In this document: one piece after another, positions 8,897 through 15,427 of the stretch
How the letters are laid out: every line of letters starts with the position of its first letter
Numbering within the stretch: position 1 is the first letter of the stretch
Assembly: GCF_028728065.1 (NCBI RefSeq)
Contig: NZ_CP117811.1
Span: forward strand, 2,170,001 to 2,234,000
DNA: 64,000 bases
Direction of reading: 5' to 3'
Source of the DNA: Lentisphaera profundi
GTDB lineage: Bacteria; Verrucomicrobiota; Lentisphaeria; Lentisphaerales; Lentisphaeraceae
Position numbers and translations under genes: made by a program
The notes under the pieces: generated by a model
Databases searched by the model: none
Seen by the model: the letters and a program-made list of their open reading frames with translations, nothing else
Told to the model about the DNA's origin: nothing

Positions 8897-9808
8897 ATGA
8901 AAAAAACACTCGTTCTTTTAGCTGCAGGCATGGGCTCACGTTACGGCGGACTCAAGCAAATCGATCAATTAGGCCCTTCTGGTGAAGCACTCTTAGAGTA
9001 TTCCATTTTTGATGCCCTTCGCGCCGGATTCCAAAAAATCGTCTTTATCATTCGCCGTGATTTTGCCAAAGAATTTGAAGAGAAAATCGGCTCGAAATTT
9101 GCGGAATTCGCAGAAGTCGATTACTGCTACCAAGAACTCGATGAATTGCCCGCAGGTTTTCAACTCCCAGAAGAACGTACAAAACCTTGGGGAACGGGTC
9201 ACGCCCTACTCGCCACCAAGGAAGTCGTTCACGAACCCTTCCTAATCATTAATGCCGATGACTTTTATGGCCCTGAAAGCTTTGTGATGGCAGCAAAAAT
9301 GCTAGATTCCTGGGATCAAGGTCAAGAACTTAAAGCAGGCATGATTGGCTTTAAACTTGATCAAACCCTCTCAGATAATGGCACCGTTTCACGAGGAATT
9401 TGTGAAGTTAAGAACGACCAGCTCGTACAAGTTGTCGAAACTCATGGTATTCACGCTAGTGATTCAGATGTCCTTACTGAAGATGGTTCAAGTTTAGCTT
9501 CTGATGCCACTGCATCAATGAATATGTGGTGCCTCACACCGAGTATTATTCGCGAATTTGAACAGAGTTTTATTTCCTTTCTTAAAGAAAATATCAATGT
9601 CCCGAAGTCGGAATTCTATTTGCCTTTCGTCATCGATGACCTCGTTTTTAAAAATAAACTAGCCTGTGAAGTGGCACAAAGTCCTTGCCAATGGTTTGGC
9701 ATCACTTACAAAGAAGATAAACAGCTGGTTATCAATTCACTGCAACAAGCCGTCAAAGACGAGGTTTATCCCAAAACTTTGGCCGATGAATTCACTTGCA
9801 CAATTTGA
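8897..9808 (+). CDS. sugar-phosphate nucleotidyltransferase
   Basis: About 303 residues starting at the ATG at 8897, which has CAGGAG seven bases upstream. The N-terminal NTP-transferase signature is LAAGMGSRYGGLKQ, with the product-site motifs GTGHALLAT and NADDFYG (metal-binding Asp). It should join a sugar 1-phosphate to a nucleoside triphosphate, giving an NDP-sugar and pyrophosphate. With the NahK-like kinase and galE it completes a route from free sugar to UDP-sugar. A repeat (8627-8761) separates it from the kinase, but it is probably still in the same unit. A perfect hairpin terminator follows. Confidence 0.85.
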   Translation: MKKTLVLLAAGMGSRYGGLKQIDQLGPSGEALLEYSIFDALRAGFQKIVFIIRRDFAKEFEEKIGSKFAEFAEVDYCYQELDELPAGFQLPEERTKPWGTGHALLATKEVVHEPFLIINADDFYGPESFVMAAKMLDSWDQGQELKAGMIGFKLDQTLSDNGTVSRGICEVKNDQLVQVVETHGIHASDSDVLTEDGSSLASDATASMNMWCLTPSIIREFEQSFISFLKENINVPKSEFYLPFVIDDLVFKNKLACEVAQSPCQWFGITYKEDKQLVINSLQQAVKDEVYPKTLADEFTCTI

Positions 9809-9850
9809 AGAAATGAATTCATATCCGTAAATCATAGCTTTACAAAATTC

Positions 9851-9886
9851 AGCGCTAATAAGTTAAACTTATTAGCGCTTTTTTTT
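9851..9886 (+). terminator. rho-independent terminator of the sugar operon
   Basis: Arms AGCGCTAATAAGTT and AACTTATTAGCGCT (14 bp, perfect) flank a single base and are followed by a run of eight T. It lies 42 bases after the nucleotidyltransferase stop. Its right half is repeated at 10561-10587. Confidence 0.9.
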
Positions 9887-10034
9887 AAAACTCAATTAAG
9901 TAGATTACGCCACTTACCATTTTTCTTGGTGCATAGCACACGAGAGGACTCTATCCCCTTAAATGGGTGGGGATTCAAGGATATTTAAGCGTGCTTCTGC
10001 ATTTTTTTAGTATGGCCCCGAGGGGAACTGCGTT

Positions 10035-10264
10035 CTAATGGGTGGGAACTTAAGCACATGCCGAAGGTATGTAGTATGGTAGCCACCGGATTTATCCGGT
10101 GGGTATTGTTAAAAAATGATATTCATGCCGAAGGTATGAAGGAAACGCTCTGCAGCGTACCTTCGGCACGCACGATGCTGTTATTCAAACACCACGGACT
10201 TACGTCCATGGCTACATTCCTAAGCTCTTCGAGCTCAAATATCTCTTAAGTTCCCACTCATTAG
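10035..10264. repeat. inverted-repeat-bounded element with nested REP-like palindromes
   Basis: The 20-base ends CTAATGGGTGGGAACTTAAG (10035-10054) and CTTAAGTTCCCACTCATTAG (10245-10264) are inverted with one mismatch. Inside, GCCGAAGGTATG and its complement CGTACCTTCGGCA are inverted, and two related palindromes, CACCGGATTTATCCGGTG (10084-10101) and CCACGGACTTACGTCCATGG (10192-10211), sit in opposite orientation within a shared GTAGCCA context. The arrangement resembles BIMEs made from REP pairs. No RAYT transposase is seen nearby. Confidence 0.65.
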
Positions 10265-10429
10265 GGCTCCGCCCCAAACCTCTCGTAAGGTACTGCCATA
10301 CAGTCCAATAATTTTTATCCGCCTGTGTGGTAACACCCCTTAAGAATCCCATCGCTAGTCGCTACGCGCCCGCACTTACTCTTAACAATTCCACAGCTCT
10401 GATTAAGCACGAATTTGATCTTGTAGTCT

Positions 10430-10515
10430 CTTAAGTTCCCACACATTAGAACTCCCCTAGCAAGATACTGCCGTATGAGCCAATGCTTTTTATCCGCCTG
10501 CCTAGCAAGACCCTT
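10430..10515. repeat. second direct copy of a repeat block found at 10245
   Basis: CTTAAGTTCCCACACATTAG here matches 10245-10264, and the following block TACTGCCGTAT...TTTTTATCCGCCTG matches 10293-10328. The two copies lie about 185 bases apart in direct orientation. It runs on into a partial copy of the 8627-type repeat (GACCAGGCGACTAAG...GGTAATCGTG). Confidence 0.6.
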
Positions 10516-10560
10516 GACCAGGCGACTAAGAGGCTTTACTCCACTTAATGGGTAATCGTG

Positions 10561-10587
10561 ATAAGTTTAACTTATTAGCGCTTTTTT
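10561..10587 (+). repeat. duplicate of the sugar-operon terminator's right half
   Basis: ATAAGTTTAACTTATTAGCG followed by CTTTTTTT repeats the sequence at 9859-9886 with one mismatch, but the matching left arm AGCGCTA is missing, so only a short hairpin remains here. Together the two copies flank the repeat mosaic as direct repeats. Confidence 0.65.
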
Positions 10588-10628
10588 TGATGACAAATAT
10601 CATCAATCAAACATTTGCGGACTTACTT

Positions 10629-11204
10629 TTATTGCTCAAAACCTTCGAGCACAATTTTGCCTTTGGCTTTTCCTGATTCCAGTAAAGCGTGGGCACGTAG
10701 GAGGTTATTGGCATTGATGGTTCCAAAATGCTCTCCCACGGTTGTTTTTATCACTCCTTGATCAATTAAGGAAGCCACTTCATTCAGGATATTGTGTTGC
10801 TCAATCATATCCTCAGTTTGAAATAGCGAACGCGTGAACATGAGTTCCCAATGAACTGACACCGCCTTGCGTTTAAAGATATTTATATCGAGCACTTCGG
10901 GATCATCTATTAAGCCGAATTTTCCCTGTGCTTTAATCACTTTAGCAATTTCGGGCAAATGACTGAAAGTATTATTTAAGCTAACGACGTAATCCACTTC
11001 TTCTAAATTATGCTCCGCAAATTCATCACTCAATTTATTTCTATGGTTAATGATATCTTCAACACCTAAATCTTTTAACCACGAGATTGTCTCGGGGCGT
11101 GAAGCCGTCGCAATAAGTTTAAGCGACGTTAATTGCTTGATAAGCTGAACCATAATTGAGCCCACTCCACCAGCGGCACCAATCACCAAAATACTTTTAT
11201 TAGA
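10629..11204 (-). pseudogene. 3' half of a zinc-type alcohol dehydrogenase family gene split by an IS
   Basis: This part encodes the Rossmann domain of a medium-chain dehydrogenase/reductase (VIGAAGGVGSIMVQLIKQL, with the GxxGxxG nucleotide-binding motif) through to the C-terminus KGKIVLEGF. It continues the protein begun at 12631-13075. Removing the IS and one target-site copy restores one frame of 337 codons; the junction reads VAKDNSNKSILVIGAAGG. The intact enzyme belongs to the quinone oxidoreductase-like NAD(P)H-dependent branch of the MDR family. The break must abolish the normal product. Convergent with nothing; the repeat mosaic follows. Confidence 0.9.
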
Positions 11205-11306
11205 ACACAGTCATCCCATAGAGCAGGAAAAACTGACTCTTTAATACATTTCCCTGTGTAAATACCTTCTATTTATTAGATGGATGTTTTGGTTTTGATT
11301 AAGGCT

Positions 11307-11403
11307 CAGTCATTGGCTGTCCCATAGATTTATGTAAATCCCGGCAAATACTGCTGAGGAGGAGTTGAGTATAGCCTTGGTGGGTCACTGGCTGTCCCAC
11401 AGG
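11307..11403. repeat. subterminal repeats near the left IS end
   Basis: The word TCATTGGCTGTCCCATAG (11310-11327) recurs as TCACTGGCTGTCCCACAG (11385-11402), and both resemble the terminal repeat CAGTCATCCCATAG. The second copy lies inside the last codons of the transposase gene. They could be extra transposase-binding sites or the trace of an internal end duplication. Confidence 0.45.
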
Positions 11404-12544
11404 ATTTGAGGACTGAGTACAATTCAAGCCTTGACCATAGTACGCCACGGATAACGGTGAATATTCTTGAGAAAGAATATTTCCACTTACTTTGAAATGC
11501 TAAAAATCGCAAAAGCACGTAAGTCAATAATGCTGTCCAAACTTGCCACCGAATGGCATTTTCGTTATGGCCAAGGAAATCAGATATTTGCAATGTTTGT
11601 TTGATCTGTTTGAAAAACACTTCGATTCCCCAACGTGATTTATAGATTTGTGCGACTGAACTGGGAGCCCATTTAAAGTTGTTAGTAATGAAAACCATTT
11701 TCTTAAGTTTTCCGTCAATTTCTACTTCAGCTTCGACAAGTCGTAATTCTGTCGGGTAATGCAGTTGAGTTTTCGTACCTTTGAGACGAATACGCTGATC
11801 ACGGATGATAGAACCTTTGGCTTCAGAGATATTTTCAATAATCTCGTAGCTCATATTATCTTTTGCCCGAGTAACCCAAAATACTTTACGTTCATTGAGG
11901 TGAAAGAGATGTTTATAATCCACGTAAGCCTTATCAAAAACCACTATTTCTCCAGGTAACATTCCTGCACATAATTCCTTTGCTTCCGTTGAATCATGAG
12001 TGTTCGCAGCTTTTACAATAGCGAAAGAAGGTAAGAAATTTTGTAAGTTAAGCTTCATGTGACATTTAGCCGCAGCTTTACGACGACGATGTTTTGCCCA
12101 TGGCATACAATTAGCAACAAGCTGGATAGTTGTAGAATCCACCGCGTGAATTGCTTTTTTGAAACGTCTAGGAAAACCAGTATATTTTTGCTGAATACCA
12201 AAGCCCGCATACTTATTCTGTAAGTGATTAAGAACACTCCAGAAAAGTTCTTCTGCCATGTCGGCATTACGAGTTCTATTTGCGTTAGATAAGGTATTTC
12301 GTTTCGGGACTGTCGCGCCTCGTATAGGCTCAAGGCTTCCACTATGATTTTGAAGGCTATCGCAAATATCATTTAAGCTCAGAGAATGAGATAACTGAGC
12401 ATAAAGTAAGGTTAGAACATGGCTCCAAGGACTAAACTTACGAGTTTTGATTCCGTGCTTATCTGCAAGTTTTTGAACTAAATGTCCTGGAATTAATTGG
12501 CAGATTTGTTTGAGACTACATACATTACTTTTGTCTGGCTTCAT
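11330..12544 (-). CDS. IS4-family DDE transposase
   Basis: A 404-residue transposase. The N-terminal 75 residues look like the DUF4372-type domain that precedes many IS4 catalytic domains. The catalytic triad is visible as D136 (HAVDSTTI), D204 (VVFDKAYVD) and E308 inside the IS4 signature Y-(2)-R-(3)-E-(6)-K (Y301, R304, E308, K315 in YKSRWGIEVFFKQIK). A good Shine-Dalgarno (AAAGGAG) precedes the ATG. It cuts and pastes the element through the 16-bp ends. No frameshift or stop is present, so it is likely active. Confidence 0.95.
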   Translation of the reverse strand: MKPDKSNVCSLKQICQLIPGHLVQKLADKHGIKTRKFSPWSHVLTLLYAQLSHSLSLNDICDSLQNHSGSLEPIRGATVPKRNTLSNANRTRNADMAEELFWSVLNHLQNKYAGFGIQQKYTGFPRRFKKAIHAVDSTTIQLVANCMPWAKHRRRKAAAKCHMKLNLQNFLPSFAIVKAANTHDSTEAKELCAGMLPGEIVVFDKAYVDYKHLFHLNERKVFWVTRAKDNMSYEIIENISEAKGSIIRDQRIRLKGTKTQLHYPTELRLVEAEVEIDGKLKKMVFITNNFKWAPSSVAQIYKSRWGIEVFFKQIKQTLQISDFLGHNENAIRWQVWTALLTYVLLRFLAFQSKWKYSFSRIFTVIRGVLWSRLELYSVLKSCGTASDPPRLYSTPPQQYLPGFT

Positions 12545-12630
12545 GATGGACTCCTTTTTTTGTCGTTATTAAAAGAAACATCTGAAGCTAGATTTTTCAT
12601 AGCTTAGTTATTTTTATGGGATGGCTGTGT

Positions 12631-13075
12631 TATTAGAATTATCTTTCGCTACTTCTAAGCGATCAAATAACATTTCCCACGCCGTTAGAGTGGTCAATGG
12701 CAATGCCGCGGCTTCCGCAAATGCTAAAGATGCAGGCATTTTACCTACTATGCGTTCATCTACCAACTGAAACTCCGCATTGCTTCCCGAGCGCGTTATA
12801 TCTCCCGCATACCAGACTTTATCACCCACTTTAAATAAGCTAACCTGATCACCCACTTCTTTGACGATTCCCGTGGCATCCCAACCAATAACAGCATATT
12901 GATTCTCTTCGGGTACACGACCCTGGCGGATCTTGTAATCGACGGGATTTACAGAGATAGCCTGAACCTCCACCAACAAATCCTGCCCTTGAGCTTTTGG
13001 GCTTTCCAGTTCAATATCCATTAATGCTTCTTTACTGTCGATGCTACCGGGGGTTTTATAGCCTATTGCTTTCAT
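12631..13075 (-). pseudogene. 5' half of the alcohol dehydrogenase family gene split by the IS
   Basis: This half encodes the GroES-like substrate domain: MKAIGYKTPG at the start, VEVQAISVNPVDYKIRQG, and VIGWDATGIVKEVGDQVSLFKVGDKVWY, typical of zinc-independent quinone oxidoreductase-like MDR proteins. The ATG at 13075 is preferred because GAGGA lies eight bases upstream; an in-frame ATG at 13090 has none. The frame enters the IS after AAGATAATTCTAAT and stops ten or so bases inside it (TAA in the terminal repeat), giving a truncated product with a foreign tail. Confidence 0.9.
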
Positions 13076-13155
13076 ACTCACTATCCTCATTTAATACGTT
13101 TTTAACTTCGGCCCTATAATAAGACCTCGCATTAATTTTGACTAATCTGAGCAAG

Positions 13156-13186
13156 AAAAAGCCCCGAAAGAAATCTTTCGGGGCTT
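13156..13186 (-). terminator. rho-independent terminator of the tRNA-Gly gene
   Basis: Perfect 12-bp arms AAGCCCCGAAAG and CTTTCGGGGCTT with a 4-base loop, followed on the minus strand by five T. It lies five bases beyond the tRNA 3' end. Confidence 0.9.
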
Positions 13187-13190
13187 AAAG

Positions 13191-13262
13191 AGCGAGTGAT
13201 GAGACTCGAACTCACAACATTCACCTTGGCAAGGTGATGCTCTACCATTGAGCTACACTCGC
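13191..13262 (-). tRNA. tRNA-Gly (anticodon GCC)
   Basis: The minus strand folds as a standard cloverleaf of 72 bases: acceptor arms GCGAGTG and CACTCGC with a U discriminator, D arm GCTC...GAGC, anticodon stem CACCT/AGGTG with the loop carrying GCC, and a T arm with GTTCGAGTC. CCA is not encoded. A TTGATA box with an AT-rich region about 18 bases on lies upstream and may be its promoter. It is a single gene with its own terminator; no integrase or attachment duplicate is seen beside it. Confidence 0.95.
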
Positions 13263-13514
13263 GTTGTATGCGATTAGATAATAAGCAAAAAACTTAATAT
13301 ATCAAACTCAAAAAATGCTTTTTTATCATCTTTTTGGTCCAATCTATTATTTAGCTGCCAAAACAAATGATTTCATCCCAAATAGACTTTAATCTTAAGG
13401 ATTCATTTACTCGATTTATCGATACTTTTTGACGAATTTTATTTCATGACTCGATTAAAGCTGACACCGTAAGATGATTCCGCATTGCTAAAAAACATAG
13501 ATTCATACGATTAG
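13263..13514. other. intergenic, nothing recognised
   Basis: About 250 AT-rich bases between the tRNA and the repeat at 13515. Beyond a possible tRNA promoter near 13270-13300 I see no frame, hairpin or repeat that I can support. Confidence 0.5.
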
Positions 13515-13680
13515 CCATAAAACGGGGCAAGGCCCCAGTCGCCTGGTCAAGGATTGGCCATAAAACGGGGCAAGGCCCCAGTCGCCTGGTCAAGGATTGG
13601 CAAATCCTTGCAGGAGGAGCTCGATGGGGGACCGCGTCCCTCTCGTATGCGACGCATCATGAGCTCTATTCTGGATAAGC
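13515..13680. repeat. interspersed repeat, copy B, with an internal 43-bp tandem duplication
   Basis: In the reverse direction this follows copy A (8627-8761) block for block: CATGATGCG, ACGAGAGGGACGC, GAGCTCCTCCTGCAAGG, the palindrome AAGGATTTGCCAATCCTT (13592-13609 here) and GACCAGGCGAC. The end distal to the palindrome is duplicated: two identical 43-base units at 13515-13557 and 13558-13600, each starting CCATAAAACGGGGCAAGG. The exact duplication suggests recent slippage or unequal exchange. Confidence 0.75.
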
Positions 13681-13687
13681 ATATAGA

Positions 13688-13808
13688 TTAAACTAAAAGC
13701 TTTTTGATGACGTGAGCGTCTTCCACTCCCGTGAGGCGATTATCTAAACCCTGAAAACGAACCGTAAGTTTTTTGTGATTGATTCCCAATAAATGGAGCA
13801 TGGTGCCT
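13688..13808 (-). pseudogene. relic: 3' end of a DUF1501 gene
   Basis: The minus strand reads the last roughly 40 codons of a DUF1501 protein ([20 protein letters not shown] ... HVIKKLLV, stop), nearly identical to the 3' end of the intact gene at 15428 (e.g. GATTATCTAAACCCTGAAAA in both). Similarity stops just past 13808, with no upstream coding part. It is a duplicated or recombined fragment, not a functional gene. Confidence 0.85.
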
Positions 13809-14002
13809 TTTCAGCTCGTTATACTAACGATAGGCGAATTTACATTTTAAGCTTAATGTCATACTGACTTCAGCTTAAATTTTAAAAACTTTACGATTTC
13901 GTGTAAGAATCAATAAATCACCTCCGAAGAAGGACTATAAAGCTTAGTGTATGACATATATTTATGTTAAGTTCTTTACAAGAATTAATCAAGGAAAGGG
14001 AA

Positions 14003-15040
14003 ATGATCAAAATACTAATATACTTACTTACATTTACGGGACTTCTCCACGCTGCGGAGCCAACAAAACTTGAGCAAGTCCAAACAATTTATACGACATC
14101 TATTGAGAAGTATAAACAGGTTCTCAAGGACCAAAATCTTATAAATTCCCAATCCACTTATGATGCCTTAAAACTGCGCGCGATAGCTTACCAAAAAGCG
14201 GGTCAATTAGAGCCATTAATTGCCCTTAGAAATTTCCTTGACTTTTATAAATCTACTGACTTAGTTAAGCTTAAATCATCTACTCTCCCCGCCGTTAAAG
14301 AGGCCTTGACTAAATTGGCGAAAGCTAATAATGAGTCCCTGCAAAAATATAACTCAAGCCTTATACAATTAAAAAAATCGTATAAAGCTGCGCTACAAAA
14401 AAGAGTGAAACTCTATACTCAAAAGGATAAAATCGAAATCGCCTTAAGTTTTCAAGCTGAGCTAGAAAAAATGAATGGCAGTCAATTCCAAACGACAAAG
14501 TCAAAGAATATCAAACCCGTAAACACACTAAAAAAGATAGTTCCAAAGAACATCAAACCCGTAGTCTCTAAAAAATCTCCAACACTTAGTCCCAACGCTA
14601 TCAAATTAAAATTAGGGGATAAATTAGGCGCCAATAAAACACCTAAAATAGTTAATAAAAATATCACTATCTTAGCTACTATAAATACTTCTGAAGCTCA
14701 TGGAATCATTATCGCTCATGGAGGAAGCTCTGAAGGTTATGCGCTATACCTTAGAGATGAAAAATTGATCTGGGCAGTACGTCGACGTAAAATACTACAA
14801 GAATTGGTGTCGGAAAAGAGTATTGCGAAAGGCAAAGATATTCGTATCATAGCCACAATTTCGCGAGGGCTCATATCACTTAATATCAATGGTGTCACAA
14901 TCAGTGCAAAAGGCTTAGGACCTGCATCCCATCCGGTAGATGGTCTACAGGTCGGCAATGACCCCGCTTATCAAGTTGGAAAGTATAAAACCAAAAAATT
15001 TAGCGGCAGTATAAAAGAACTCGTTCTTGATATCAAATAA
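14003..15040 (+). CDS. secreted protein with C-terminal LamG/ConA-like domain
   Basis: About 345 residues from the ATG at 14003, which has GGAAAGGGAA immediately upstream; an in-frame ATG at 13964 would spoil the signal peptide. The N-terminus (MIKILIYLLTFTGLLHAAEP) is a Sec signal. Residues 20-165 are helical and probably coiled coil, then comes a Lys/Pro/Ser linker with repeats of NIKPV, then a C-terminal beta-rich domain (LATINTSEAHGIIIAHGG ... GSIKELVLDIK). That last domain resembles the jelly-roll tail found on many planctomycete sulfatases and DUF1501-linked proteins. Probably periplasmic or surface; role unknown. Confidence 0.75.
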   Translation: MIKILIYLLTFTGLLHAAEPTKLEQVQTIYTTSIEKYKQVLKDQNLINSQSTYDALKLRAIAYQKAGQLEPLIALRNFLDFYKSTDLVKLKSSTLPAVKEALTKLAKANNESLQKYNSSLIQLKKSYKAALQKRVKLYTQKDKIEIALSFQAELEKMNGSQFQTTKSKNIKPVNTLKKIVPKNIKPVVSKKSPTLSPNAIKLKLGDKLGANKTPKIVNKNITILATINTSEAHGIIIAHGGSSEGYALYLRDEKLIWAVRRRKILQELVSEKSIAKGKDIRIIATISRGLISLNINGVTISAKGLGPASHPVDGLQVGNDPAYQVGKYKTKKFSGSIKELVLDIK

Positions 15041-15050
15041 TTTGATTAAA

Positions 15051-15284
15051 TCATTTCGTCGAGAAGGCATACACCGTTTGAGACTGAAAAACTTCTCCGG
15101 GCTTTAATAAAGTATTTGGAAAAATAGCTTGGTTCACCGAGTCAGGGTAATGCTGAGTCACTAAGCACAAGGCTCCACGCAATTCATAAGTTTTCCCCGA
15201 CTTCCCCTTCAGCGTAGCATCAAGAAAATTTCCGCCATAGAACGGCATCGCGGACTCGGTAGTCAAGGCTTCCATACGCTGACC
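15051..15284 (-). pseudogene. relic: C-terminal fragment of aldose 1-epimerase
   Basis: The 74-codon frame ending at 15051 matches the last part of GalM: EALTTESAMPFYGGNFLDAT, CLVTQHYPDSVNQ and LKPGEVFQSQTVYAFS follow the family's conserved C-terminal motifs (TTEPGMQFYSGNF, ETQHFPDSPN, LRPGETY). The frame upstream meets a stop a few codons before the ATG, and the roughly 270 residues that carry the catalytic His and Glu are absent. It is a gene relic, converging on the LamG-like gene. Confidence 0.8.
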
Positions 15285-15427
15285 TAGCTACGAAGGTTTA
15301 TTAATGGCTATTCTGACTATACTAAATCGGTAGCTGTGATTCCTAGGTTTTTCTGCGTCGTACATTCAACGTCATAAGATATTATTTATGAGGCAAAAGT
15401 AAGATCAGCCATAGTTCCCGTGAAAAT

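Larger units (their letters stand above)
9887..10560. other. gene-free repeat mosaic
   Basis: About 670 bases without a supportable gene. It holds at least three copies of a 20-base word (CTAATGGGTGGGAACTTAAG or its complement), paired REP-like palindromes, repeated blocks (TACTGCC...TTTTTATCCGCCTG twice) and a partial copy of the 8627-8761 repeat at its right end. It is bracketed by copies of the same terminator half. A short plus-strand frame at 10058-10249 is made entirely of these repeats and is not credible as a gene. Confidence 0.7.
11205..12630 (-). mobile_element. IS4-family insertion sequence, 1426 bp, intact
   Basis: Terminal inverted repeats are ACACAGTCATCCCATA (11205-11220) and its complement TATGGGATGGCTGTGT (12615-12630), with one mismatch in 16. 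The direct flanks TATTAGA (11198-11204 and 12631-12637) form a 7-bp target-site duplication. The element carries one complete transposase gene on the minus strand, in the same direction as the gene it interrupts. The near-perfect ends, clean duplication and open transposase suggest a recent insertion. Confidence 0.93.

Noticed and set aside
10058-10249. A 63-codon plus-strand frame
   Set aside because: It is built entirely of the palindromic repeats, has no RBS and no recognisable protein.
13515-13600. A CRISPR array
   Set aside because: The two 43-base units abut without any spacer and there are only two; no cas genes are near.
13191-13680. An integrated island using the tRNA-Gly gene as attachment site
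   Set aside because: No duplicate of the tRNA 3' end and no integrase are visible nearby.
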